From: GWF2-50-93 sp049297395
GTDB taxonomy: Bacteria; Verrucomicrobiota; Lentisphaeria; Victivallales; GWF2-50-93
Direction of reading: 5' to 3'
Assembly (NCBI GenBank): GCA_049297395.1
Contig: JBAQUG010000497.1
Location: 5,704 to 69,703, forward strand
Length of the DNA stretch: 64,000 bases
Under the pieces are notes generated by a model. The model saw nothing but the letters and a program-made list of their open reading frames with translations. It did no database searches and had not been told where the DNA came from. How positions within the stretch are numbered: the first letter of the stretch is position 1; each line of letters opens with the position of its first letter. The position numbers were made by a program, and so were the translations under genes. Below, in pieces: positions 27,301 to 34,319 of the stretch.

Positions 27301-29106
27301 GTTGTGGCAGACCGTAAAAACATCGACCGCCCCGCTGTTCGGCCACACAAGGAATGAAAGGGTGCTGAAGGGACCTGAGACGTCCGCATTTCCGGAGTCA
27401 AGCATGGAGCCATTGGCCCAGCTTGTAACCTGATCAATGGCCTGTACCACGACTATCCTTCTCTTGTCGTTGGGAATTGTAGCCACTACAAGATGCGCCT
27501 TCCCGGGCTTTTTTACTTTCAACGTATATGCAAACCAGTCCGGAGAGATATAACTCGCCCCCGATTTTTTTTCCCCTTCCCTGACACGGCGGTATTTCTT
27601 GGTTTCTGCGTCTTTTATATAGTAGCATCGCCTGTCCAGTTCGACGCCGGCATTGCCGGTAAGGCGGTAACGCCCAACCGGGCTGTCCACCACCCGGCTC
27701 GTCCCGTTGTCGCGGAACTTATGCTCCGCATCCTGCGTCAATGTGCAGTCAACGCTGTCAACCAGCTCCCTGCGGATCTCGCCAGTGGAAGCGCCGCCTT
27801 TGGGCAACGGCATGGGGGTCGGGTCAATAACCACGAACGCCCAGGGTCCGTCGATGATCTTGCCGGATGCGTCCTTGACCGTGTATTCAAATGCGCCTTC
27901 AGTATTGCTGGGATAGCTTATGCTTGCTGACAGGTGGCTGGCTTCCTTCGCGAGTTTGCCTTCCCCGGTCCAGACTGGTGTCTTGCTCCCGCGCTGTTCC
28001 TTCACCTCGAGGAGGAAACGTTCCCCGGCACCGACCATTTTCTCCACTTTTATTGTCAGTGGTTCGTCTTTCGCCAATATCATGTCATCGCGATCCATGC
28101 CGTTCTTGTCGACCGCATGGATACCGATGTCAACCGTGTCGCCGGAATGGATTTTGGAAATGCCGATACGCATCTGCGGCATGAGCTCATCCATTTTATC
28201 CACCCAGGGATACGGGGAATCGACACGGTAAATTGCCAGCGTGTGCTTTCCTGCCTTGAGATGGCGCAACGCTCCCGCCCGATGGAGGAAATCAAGGGCG
28301 TAGCCTTGTTTCACGCCAGGATCAAGACGGCGTTCCCCCTGGAGATAGAACAGTGGCTTATCGTCAAACCAAGCCTTGAACCAGCGAGGCGGATCAATAG
28401 GACCGATTGCTATTTCATACAGCCCCTCGTCTTTGATTTCAAAACTGGTAGTGCGCTGGTTGAAGATTTCATCCCGCCATTTTTCCAGAAGGATATCCGG
28501 GCGCCATGCCAGCTTTTCCTCCGAGTCCTTCACCGTGTGCGACAACGCCTCGGGGGGAATCAGTTTGAAATCGGATGCACCAGGCTTTTGCCACTTTATA
28601 ACAGCCTTCATCAGTTCGCGGCTTGATTTCCTTGTCGCATCAGGTCTGGCGCCGTCATATTTCAAATAGAGGGTAATGGGAACAGTCCCGGCATCCAGCC
28701 GGATCTTACCTGTGCCATCAACCGGACACTTTATCCCATTGACTTTCAACTCCGACTCCACTTCCTCAATCTTGAATTTATATTCACCTTCTGTAGGGAT
28801 GGAAATGCTGCTACGGCAGGCCATGGACCAGCCCTGGGCACGATGGAACTCCGCGCCTTTCGCCGGATCGCTGTTTGCCGCCGGCCACTTCAACTTATTG
28901 ATATCCGCACTGATATCCGCGCCATTGGCGACAAAACTGCCGCCGTAAAACCAGAAGGTCGGCTCTCCATAGTAGTGGACTACCCACCCCGGGGAACTGG
29001 ACTGTTGTGCGTCAGGCTCAGCAGCATGACAAAAGAGCAGAGCGCCAAACGAGATGCAAATGAGGATCAATTTCCATAACGGTTTACTTCCTGAAAGGTT
29101 CTCCAT
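24328..29106 (-). CDS. Giant secreted multidomain protein G3 with N-terminal PA14-like domain
   Basis: 1,592 residues, the most diverged of the five giants. Signal peptide (KLILICISFGALLFCHA). Unlike its paralogs it starts with a PA14-like domain (about 40-200, GWVVHYYGEPTFW, ADINKLKW, LYLKYDG), then the family jelly-roll (GLYEIAIGPIDPPRWFKAWF), Ig-like domain, sugar-binding-like domain (ATIPNDKRR), TIM-barrel-like core with NGYDDFTVSLFEKETG near 865 and DKWIDWRCQK, beta domain (VFYLVNQTPYRRELEI), helical spacer, beta domain, and a C-terminal module with MDWDGRVWLNDEP near 1525 and SDPGDQKYSP. The usual Trp-Gly of the WGYxD motif is Asn-Gly here. AAGGGGAAA precedes the start. It follows a pseudopilin by 49 nt under a strong promoter. 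Function: probably binding or cleavage of an extracellular polysaccharide (inference). Confidence 0.82.
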   Translation of the reverse strand: MENLSGSKPLWKLILICISFGALLFCHAAEPDAQQSSSPGWVVHYYGEPTFWFYGGSFVANGADISADINKLKWPAANSDPAKGAEFHRAQGWSMACRSSISIPTEGEYKFKIEEVESELKVNGIKCPVDGTGKIRLDAGTVPITLYLKYDGARPDATRKSSRELMKAVIKWQKPGASDFKLIPPEALSHTVKDSEEKLAWRPDILLEKWRDEIFNQRTTSFEIKDEGLYEIAIGPIDPPRWFKAWFDDKPLFYLQGERRLDPGVKQGYALDFLHRAGALRHLKAGKHTLAIYRVDSPYPWVDKMDELMPQMRIGISKIHSGDTVDIGIHAVDKNGMDRDDMILAKDEPLTIKVEKMVGAGERFLLEVKEQRGSKTPVWTGEGKLAKEASHLSASISYPSNTEGAFEYTVKDASGKIIDGPWAFVVIDPTPMPLPKGGASTGEIRRELVDSVDCTLTQDAEHKFRDNGTSRVVDSPVGRYRLTGNAGVELDRRCYYIKDAETKKYRRVREGEKKSGASYISPDWFAYTLKVKKPGKAHLVVATIPNDKRRIVVVQAIDQVTSWANGSMLDSGNADVSGPFSTLSFLVWPNSGAVDVFTVCHNGNHNSRLNREGAISKIELYELPEGLPPLPEPAGGWEQKREFGADSEQTNIWAFESTMPPLWEGNDFISGLLSNLRGGFYQDWRALHAGAERYTRLSRYRGDNLIMVPALSYNMTFLQGVPHLPKGQDVYSTGGRGRLVDPIERDIFKMLLMTGQKNNARMVADLMVSRLSEGAVQHFARKCGYEAADELFVTDSNGKCYDGGSGWTHRILNPAHPASRKYFTTVLGEISRQYGGFPSFAGVRLRWWTPWQSGFDPFYISDSNGYDDFTVSLFEKETGVSIGVANAGDERFKLRREHLLKDDLRDKWIDWRCQKVESLLEEGVAELRRNAPSARLYSGAYAAWKIAPARESGIDYASLAGRRDIGFEKWEKFRGGNDENIELNGFDPVAFANFDVREPAEIRGNIENFTPGDTAYIRNLCHDFALIGHPRQLEQPAKALAAGQLDRIVCGELWGISPVDEGLRSFVRVFRAIPDLKYERFAGKGSDQPVVVCWSAQRQDKTGWIFHGKELVFYLVNQTPYRRELEISLPKDADGVKDLVSGETLAAKGNVVNVSLDPFMPALFAAKGITSIEGMNIQVRPDEIERIGKQVEFLRKINAAAGDMKHVFVGAGGCAAGVKDTCEWDRRDAIETFAGSFNPVDKAWRDKEYLKAGFLIQRIASERRWWLEAFGWPDGMEDYAVCSGNAGYLLQHNFKPEGAAKLAKLAQYTEEDFVVIPSGKTVYHASTATAGQFELRIRGLFGKGYGPIKVGFNGKTVGTIGEGYGETRHIRNVLSVPLSINSGLYDMTLTSEGANGLAISSMEMAFLPPVTIKKWSAIGLFDFNVEDGKPYTWEKRSECYAKATFPPEKEISLSSEYKGMDGKSIQWRQIDIGDDKYVKLLEKYYPYVHIKNYGIPGSGIAYLASWIYSPGRRNVILYYAMDWDGRVWLNDEPVLDISGPWGKFASKTILLNAGWNKLLVKTTTGRDGWNANFAVSDPGDQKYSPTPPETGK

Positions 29107-29155
29107 TTTTCATTTCCCCTTGTTTTTTATTCAAAATTTGATTTGTTTAAATTGC

Positions 29156-29767
29156 TTACAAATCACCAGGAACAGGATAATCCTTGCTGGTAAGATAATA
29201 ATTCATATCCCAGGAAGGAAAGTTACCGTCGAAATTCCCTTCAGGATTGTCGGGACATGTGAAAAACTTTGTATGGCCGCCATTGGGCTTCAGGTTTTTC
29301 GTGATGTCCAGGCCTACAAGAGGGGCAATCTTAAACATCCAATTGTATGCTTTTGCGGTCGAACCGGGAAGATTCGGGGTCGGGGTCGTATCGGCAATAT
29401 GCTCGTTCCAGTCCCCCGCATAAAGAATATTGGCGGCGTCCATCTGCCGCAGGGTGTTTTTACAGCTAATTTTCTTCGCTGTATCCTTCGCGCTTTTCAG
29501 CGCGGGCAGCAGCATTGCAGCAAGAATTGCGATGATCGCAATCACCAATAAGAGCTCAATAAGCGTAAACACTTGTTGAACTTGCCTCCGCTTCCGCTTC
29601 GGGCAGAACTGCCCGCTGGCTGCGGCTGGTACGGTCACCAGGGGTTCTATTATCCGCCGGAGCAATAAGATGAATGCAAGATGCCGGATGCAGGTCGCTA
29701 GATTAGAATGTCTGGCGTCCTGGCTCCTGGAAAAAAGCTTCTTCCCCGCCCCAGTCTTGGTATCCAT
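29156..29767 (-). CDS. Pseudopilin-like protein, long leader, C-terminally truncated
   Basis: 203 residues. GGAGGG lies 8 nt before the ATG at 29767 and a good promoter lies just upstream, so the long N-terminus is probably real. The prepilin helix (FTLIELLLVIAIIAILA) begins only at residue 67, after a basic stretch CPKRKRRQVQQV, giving a leader of about 66 residues and Val at -1 instead of Gly. The globular part matches the pseudopilin at 53063-53788 (CPDNPEGNFDGNFPSW versus CPNNPTGIFNGNHPSW) but ends about 25 residues later, so the last 90-odd residues including the H-X9-DG region are missing. First gene of the G3 operon. It may be a remnant whose translation still leads ribosomes to G3. 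Confidence 0.8.
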   Translation of the reverse strand: MDTKTGAGKKLFSRSQDARHSNLATCIRHLAFILLLRRIIEPLVTVPAAASGQFCPKRKRRQVQQVFTLIELLLVIAIIAILAAMLLPALKSAKDTAKKISCKNTLRQMDAANILYAGDWNEHIADTTPTPNLPGSTAKAYNWMFKIAPLVGLDITKNLKPNGGHTKFFTCPDNPEGNFDGNFPSWDMNYYLTSKDYPVPGDL

Positions 29768-29827
29768 CGGACACGCCCTCCAATATTAGGATATACAGGT
29801 ATAAATATATTATATCAATATAAAGTC

Positions 29828-29856
29828 AGTATATCAATGTATCATGGCAAAGTCAA
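29828..29856 (-). promoter_or_regulatory. Sigma70-type promoter for pseudopilin-G3 operon
   Basis: Minus strand: TTGACT (29856-29851), 17-bp spacer, TATACT (29833-29828) preceded by TG, an extended -10. The layout and spacer end (ATTGATATACT) match promoters at 53900 and 62280. Confidence 0.75.
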
Positions 29857-29897
29857 GGGCTGTCCTGAAGAAATTAATTTAAATGAAAAGTTGTGGT

Positions 29898-30275
29898 TCA
29901 GTGAATATTTGCCTTGTAATTTACACCCGGCAGACTGCGGAAATGATTATCCTGCGTCCATAGGATTGCCCCATGGGAACGTGCAGTTGCATAGATCAGG
30001 CTGTCCGCCATGGGCAACTTGTACTTCAGGCTGATTAGAGCCGCACTGAGAGCCACGTCTTCAGTAATGTCCACAATGAGCCCTTGTTTCATCTGGGCTA
30101 CGGCTTGAAGGGCACGCGCTTCATCGGCTGCAATATTGACCTTCTTGAAGACCTCGTATAGACAGATAACCGGCACAATCAATGCATCCGTTTTCTCAAT
30201 GGGGCTTGTAAAATAATCGGCATTGGCTTCGGCAAAGAAATATTCGATCCATCCCGATGTGTCAACAAGGTTCAT
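29898..30275 (-). CDS. vapC: PIN-domain VapC-like toxin ribonuclease
   Basis: 125 residues. The N-terminal LVDTSGWIEYF supplies the first acidic residue of PIN domains, LYEVFKKV a conserved Glu, and LPMADSLIYATARSHGAILWTQDNHF the further Asp residues near the C-terminus; together they form the metal site of VapC-type endoribonucleases. The start overlaps the upstream AbrB-like gene by ATGA, the standard toxin-antitoxin arrangement. It probably cleaves tRNA or rRNA when free of its partner (family knowledge). It lies at the 3' end of a polysaccharide-degradation gene group on the same strand, with a 125-nt gap to the next pseudopilin promoter. Confidence 0.88.
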   Translation of the reverse strand: MNLVDTSGWIEYFFAEANADYFTSPIEKTDALIVPVICLYEVFKKVNIAADEARALQAVAQMKQGLIVDITEDVALSAALISLKYKLPMADSLIYATARSHGAILWTQDNHFRSLPGVNYKANIH

Positions 30276-30481
30276 GTACGATCATCCTTTTCGCGAATGA
30301 ACGTTGAGTCCAGGCCATGCAGGAACCCCTGCATTTTACGCATTGGACGAGTCCGGACAAGCTCAATCCTGTCGTCAAAACTTAATATCTGGAGTTTCTC
30401 TCCCGGCTTGATGTGTGTCCGCTCCCTTATTTCCTTGGGAATAACAACCTGATATTTTGGAGAAACAGTTACCGCGTTCAT
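30272..30481 (-). CDS. vapB: AbrB/MazE-fold VapB-like antitoxin
   Basis: 69 residues from the ATG at 30481, which has AAGGTG at good spacing; a GTG start three codons upstream is less likely. The N-terminal VSPKYQVVIPKEIRERTHIKPGEKL is a textbook SpoVT/AbrB swapped-hairpin DNA-binding domain, and the short C-terminal tail (MRKMQGFLHGLDSTF) would wrap the toxin. It precedes and overlaps the PIN-domain gene, so it is its antitoxin and autorepressor. Confidence 0.88.
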   Translation of the reverse strand: MNAVTVSPKYQVVIPKEIRERTHIKPGEKLQILSFDDRIELVRTRPMRKMQGFLHGLDSTFIREKDDRT

Positions 30482-30559
30482 ATCGATCACCTTTTAGTTG
30501 TACGATAATCTGATCGATGCGGCTTGTCAAGCCCTGAAATCATTGCTGTCATATTATTT

Positions 30560-32374
30560 TTACATCCCTCCCCATGCGGACAGTTTCCGTCTGAGCAGCG
30601 GGGCGTATTCCTCGCCAAGGCTGAACACGCCGGTCTTCGGGTCGGGAGCGATCCGTCCGCACTCATACTGGAGATTATTCCTGAACGCCATGTCCAGGTG
30701 CTCCTCCACATCGGCCATAGATTTGGTCTCGCAGAGATCCAGGGCGACGATATTGCCGGGATTGAAGTGCTTGATCATGACCGCCCGGCCGGCATGCTGA
30801 TGCTGGCTGACAGGCACATCATACGTGCGCACGAGATCCTGGCAGTCCGTGAAATGCGGATGCGCCGTACACCCCAGCATCTGCGCGTCGGGTTTGATCT
30901 CTTTCATCAGGTCGTACCAGAGTTTCTGGTGGCGGTGGATGAAACGCTCCTCGCCGCGCCATTCCGGATTGTGGATCGGAAAGACAGGATGGATCTTGTC
31001 AGCCATGAAGTCGAGTTTCAAGCCGTCGGCGTCGAGACATCCCCTCTCGCCGCTGAACCAGTGGTGAACCATTGGCGCGACATACTCCTTCTGGACTTTC
31101 GGATTGGAATAGTCAACAAGCGGCATGCCATGCCGACCGAGCACACCACCTCCGCAGAGCCATTCCTTCCTGGCGAGCATGTCCGAGCCTTTGAAATAGT
31201 CATACGGTGCGATCCACAAAATCGCCTTCATGCCCATTTTGTGGATGCGGTCGATCTGGGCGCGCAGATTTGGGAACTTTTTGGGATTCGGTGTCCAGTC
31301 GCCACGGATCTTCTCCCATCCGGCGTCGATGATCACCGTCCCGAACGGATATTTTTCCTTCTCTATGATATCCAGAAGATGGTCGAGCATTGCTGCATCG
31401 AAGGCCTCCACCGGATCCTTGCCGGTGAACGTGTCGCCGGGGAATGCGTAATAGGCGGCATTGCCGCTGAGATATCCCTGGTCGTTCCAGGTACAGTATG
31501 CGGGGTGCAGCCACCAATGGGGGGCTTCCCTGTGCGAGAGTCGCGGAATTTCGCCGTCCTCCTCAAGCATGTGCACATAATGATCGACGCTTTTCCACGC
31601 GTCGCCGTGATGGTCCAGCCAGAGATAAAGTCGTGGAGCTTTGGCCGTCGAACCTGCTGAAACCGCAAAACCGTTTTCACCTCCGTAGTTGAAGCGCAGC
31701 TTTTCCAGACGCTGCCCGCCTACGGACAGTTCAAGTCCGAATCCCTGCGGAAGATCTCGGGCGGCGAGCCCCATCATCACATCGTCCCTCTGGAAAAGCA
31801 TGATCGACGGACGCGGCGTGAACTGCCAGTCGTAGGAATAAGTGCTGAGTTCAGTTTTCCTTGCCCACTGTTCGACGATCTCCCTGTTGAATCCCGGCGA
31901 CAGGAGATCCTCCATCTTCCTGCCGCCCTGGTAGAGATTGTGTGTCTCAAACGTGGCCGTATGCCCATGCCGGTTGCGCCAGTGGTGGACATGGAAGAGA
32001 TTCAGCTCCAGCCCCGGTTCAAGGATGTTCCAGTTGGCCACGGTGAGATCGCGCCGTGCCTGGACCGATGACGACAGCTCGATATGGTCAGGATAACACA
32101 GAAGCTCCGTCACCAGCGGGCCATACGAGGCGTTGGACGAGGTTCCCGTCATGGAAACACGCACCGCCCCCTTTGCCGCCTGCTCGACACGGATGTCCGA
32201 AACACTCCATTCGGATGGGACACCATGAAATTCAGGCTTGTAGATCAACGGTGTCTTCATCTGGAACAGAATGTGCGTCGTCCTCGGATCAATCAGGGCG
32301 AAACGTTCCCTTCCAATCTCCAGCCGGTAATCAAAGAAACTGATTGTCGTCACGTCTTTCGTAATCTTACTCAT
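30560..32374 (-). CDS. Clan-D alpha-glycosidase (GH36/GH31-like), probably cytoplasmic
   Basis: 604 residues, no signal peptide. The C-terminal two-thirds is a TIM barrel with HPAYCTWNDQGY, GTVIIDAGWEKIRGDW, PNLRAQIDRIHKMGMKAILWIAPY and DGLKLDFMADK, in which Asp455 is the probable nucleophile. These are typical of clan GH-D enzymes and the related GH31 fold; alpha-galactosidase or alpha-xylosidase activity is plausible but not decidable. The N-terminal 270 residues are a beta-supersandwich. AAGGAG lies 9 nt upstream. It follows the short URO-D-like fragment by 24 nt and would process oligosaccharides after uptake. Confidence 0.8.
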   Translation of the reverse strand: MSKITKDVTTISFFDYRLEIGRERFALIDPRTTHILFQMKTPLIYKPEFHGVPSEWSVSDIRVEQAAKGAVRVSMTGTSSNASYGPLVTELLCYPDHIELSSSVQARRDLTVANWNILEPGLELNLFHVHHWRNRHGHTATFETHNLYQGGRKMEDLLSPGFNREIVEQWARKTELSTYSYDWQFTPRPSIMLFQRDDVMMGLAARDLPQGFGLELSVGGQRLEKLRFNYGGENGFAVSAGSTAKAPRLYLWLDHHGDAWKSVDHYVHMLEEDGEIPRLSHREAPHWWLHPAYCTWNDQGYLSGNAAYYAFPGDTFTGKDPVEAFDAAMLDHLLDIIEKEKYPFGTVIIDAGWEKIRGDWTPNPKKFPNLRAQIDRIHKMGMKAILWIAPYDYFKGSDMLARKEWLCGGGVLGRHGMPLVDYSNPKVQKEYVAPMVHHWFSGERGCLDADGLKLDFMADKIHPVFPIHNPEWRGEERFIHRHQKLWYDLMKEIKPDAQMLGCTAHPHFTDCQDLVRTYDVPVSQHQHAGRAVMIKHFNPGNIVALDLCETKSMADVEEHLDMAFRNNLQYECGRIAPDPKTGVFSLGEEYAPLLRRKLSAWGGM

Positions 32375-32398
32375 TCAAAATTCTCCTTGTCCAGTCCA

Positions 32399-32665
32399 TT
32401 ATTTAGGAATTGTAATTCTTATTATCCTCTGGTTGTCAGTGTTTTCTTCGAGAGTTATGTCGCCCTGTTTGAGGTCCGCTCCTGAATTCAGCCAGCCGCC
32501 ACCGCGCCAGCTCATGTCAAAATGGATGGCGTGGTCCTCGCCTTCCTTGAGCTTGCCCTGTTCAATGTATTTTTTCGTGGTTTCGCCCCATAATCCATCT
32601 CCGCGCGGGAAAAGATCGACGGGTTTGCTGGACAGTGAATTCAACATCCGTTCCTTGTGAGTCAT
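32399..32665 (-). pseudogene. N-terminal fragment of a URO-D-family protein
   Basis: 88 residues starting MTHKERMLNSLSSKPVD, a start typical of uroporphyrinogen-decarboxylase-like (corrinoid methyltransferase-type) proteins, then IHFDMSWRGGGWLN. The family normally runs to about 350 residues; here the frame ends after ENTDNQRIIRITIPK with no continuation in any frame before the next gene. AAAGGAA precedes the start, so it may still be translated. Probably a deletion remnant. Confidence 0.55.
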
Positions 32666-32839
32666 AAATAAAATTCCTTTATGCTTGTTTGAGTATCGGT
32701 GGATACAAATATTGCCAAATATCAGAATTTATAGTGGTTATAAGGGGAAAAACAATTATTTCGACATGCTTCATTTTCCATTTTACACTTTTATCTTTGG
32801 AGATCAATGGAAATAATCCAAATTCTGTTCCGTCCAATG

Positions 32840-33304
32840 TCAGGAATCAGGTAATTCAATCGTATAGGAAATTGTATTTTTGAGGCCATCCGGCAATTCG
32901 CCATAAGCGAATGAATCCGTCTTGACGCAGATACCGCTGTTCTTTTTCGTAATTTTGAAATTACCGTCGTTTTGTATCATGTTCCACGAGAAAATATCAG
33001 TCGCTACTTTTCCGTGTTCATCATTGACACTAAGGTGGATCAGCCACACATGAGGAGACAACCAGCGCATGCGTTGCCTTCAGTCATGATCGTTTTGAAT
33101 CATCTCCATGTAACTGCCACAGGTGCTGTCGCCCCAGCCTTCATTGGCGATAAACACAGGCTGTTGCCGGGTATCCGTGAGTCCGTCGTTGAGAGAGGTC
33201 ATCCAACTCTGCGTGCAGTTCCCCATTTGCCCGTAAGCGGCCTTGACACCAGAGCCAAGGAGACACTTTTCAGGCATGAAGTCAAAGTCTCCTATGAAAT
33301 CTGG
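32840..33304 (-). pseudogene. Broken downstream continuation of the LamG gene frame
   Basis: The minus-strand frame of the LamG gene continues past its TAA (33305-33307) as PDFIGDFDFMPEKCLLGSG ... FIANEGWGDSTCGSY, is interrupted by a TGA at 33080-33082, then goes on as RQRMRWLSPHVWLIHLS ... SYTIELPDS to 32840. Both open stretches look protein-like and stay in one frame for about 1,350 nt in all. This suggests a former larger secreted protein with two nonsense mutations or an internal deletion. Recoding is possible but less likely. DNA here is AT-richer than its neighbours. Confidence 0.5.
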
Positions 33305-34192
33305 TTACCTTGAAAGCTTGTTAAAGAACTGGATGGCCTTACCTTTAGCAGTATCGATGATTTTAAACTTTCCGACGAAGGCTCCATTCTTTTTAATGTC
33401 TATTTTACCGCTTTTCCTCATTTTATGGTATTCTGCTTCTTTAATTATATTAATTTTACCAGCCATATCTCCGTCGAGGAAAAATGTTGTGGCGCCATCG
33501 GGTTTCAAAGGGTTTGCCGAAGCTATTTCTTCATTTGTCCGAACCCTATTCGAGATACGACAGGAAAGAATGGTGGCGGGAGCCAGGTTAAGACTGCCTA
33601 TACTAAAAAGATCATTTTCAGAAAAGGAGCGAATGCCATTATCTTTTTGGGTGAAATTTCCTCTGCAGCACAACTTGCCGTCTAAAAACATTTCGACATG
33701 TAGTACATCATTATCAATCTTCCAAGTCACTGCAAGCAAATGCCATTCACCTCGCAACAACCATTTCCCCTTGTCTTTGTTGCCGGGAATCGTTAAACAC
33801 CCATACCTAGCAGGGGGGGAGGTTTTTGTTTCTGCATAATAGTTAGTGTTTGCAAACGCAATGGAGTGCGCCCCTTTTTGCTGAGCCATAAAAACAGCAA
33901 ATTTTGGAAAATCCTTTTCAGTCTGTCCACCAGCCTTGTCAAGGATATTCAAAAAGGGGAATGGATAGCAATCAGACTCGTCTATACGAAGATAATCGTC
34001 GAATGAATAATCCAGGTAAAACCATGTCTCAAGAGTACCCTCCTTGATATTGATAGCCCCGTTCAATGGCGCGAGGAACATCCCTGCGTCAATTTCCTTG
34101 GCTTTGCCATCTTCCGCTCCAGAACTAAATGATGCAAGCACAAATGCTGTAATCACCGCCAGAACAATGTTGCGAAAACAATTATATTTCAT
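33305..34192 (-). CDS. Secreted LamG/concanavalin-A-like lectin domain protein, possibly truncated
   Basis: 295 residues with a signal peptide (NIVLAVITAFVLASFSSGA). Residues about 35-225 match a LamG/ConA-like jelly-roll: INIKEGTLETWFYLDY, WHLLAVTWKIDNDVLHVEMFLDG and LFSIGSLNLAPATILSCRISNRV. Such domains bind carbohydrate or adhere to matrix in PVC proteins. GGAGG precedes the ATG. Downstream the same frame continues beyond the stop (see the pseudogene entry), so the intact ancestor was probably longer. It lies after the sulfatase and DUF3604 genes on the same strand but in DNA of lower GC content, perhaps acquired separately. Confidence 0.7.
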   Translation of the reverse strand: MKYNCFRNIVLAVITAFVLASFSSGAEDGKAKEIDAGMFLAPLNGAINIKEGTLETWFYLDYSFDDYLRIDESDCYPFPFLNILDKAGGQTEKDFPKFAVFMAQQKGAHSIAFANTNYYAETKTSPPARYGCLTIPGNKDKGKWLLRGEWHLLAVTWKIDNDVLHVEMFLDGKLCCRGNFTQKDNGIRSFSENDLFSIGSLNLAPATILSCRISNRVRTNEEIASANPLKPDGATTFFLDGDMAGKINIIKEAEYHKMRKSGKIDIKKNGAFVGKFKIIDTAKGKAIQFFNKLSR

Positions 34193-34296
34193 CTTGATCC
34201 TCCATAATAATTATAACGAGTTAGTCGTTCTTTTTAGTGATCTGCTCTATTCTATCAGCATGCCCTGGGCCGAAGCACGTTCCTTTACCATGGTTC

Positions 34297-34313
34297 CGAG
34301 GCGTACGGCCTCG
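34297..34313. terminator. Short hairpin downstream of DUF3604 gene
   Basis: CGAGGC and GCCTCG are separated by 5 nt just after the DUF3604 stop codon on the minus strand. There is no U-tract, so termination is uncertain. Confidence 0.35.
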
Positions 34314-34319
34314 TCCTTA

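Noticed and set aside
33080..33082. In-frame TGA as selenocysteine codon
   Set aside because: The neighbouring residues do not fit a known selenoprotein active site and another nonsense codon lies upstream in the same frame; pseudogene decay is simpler.
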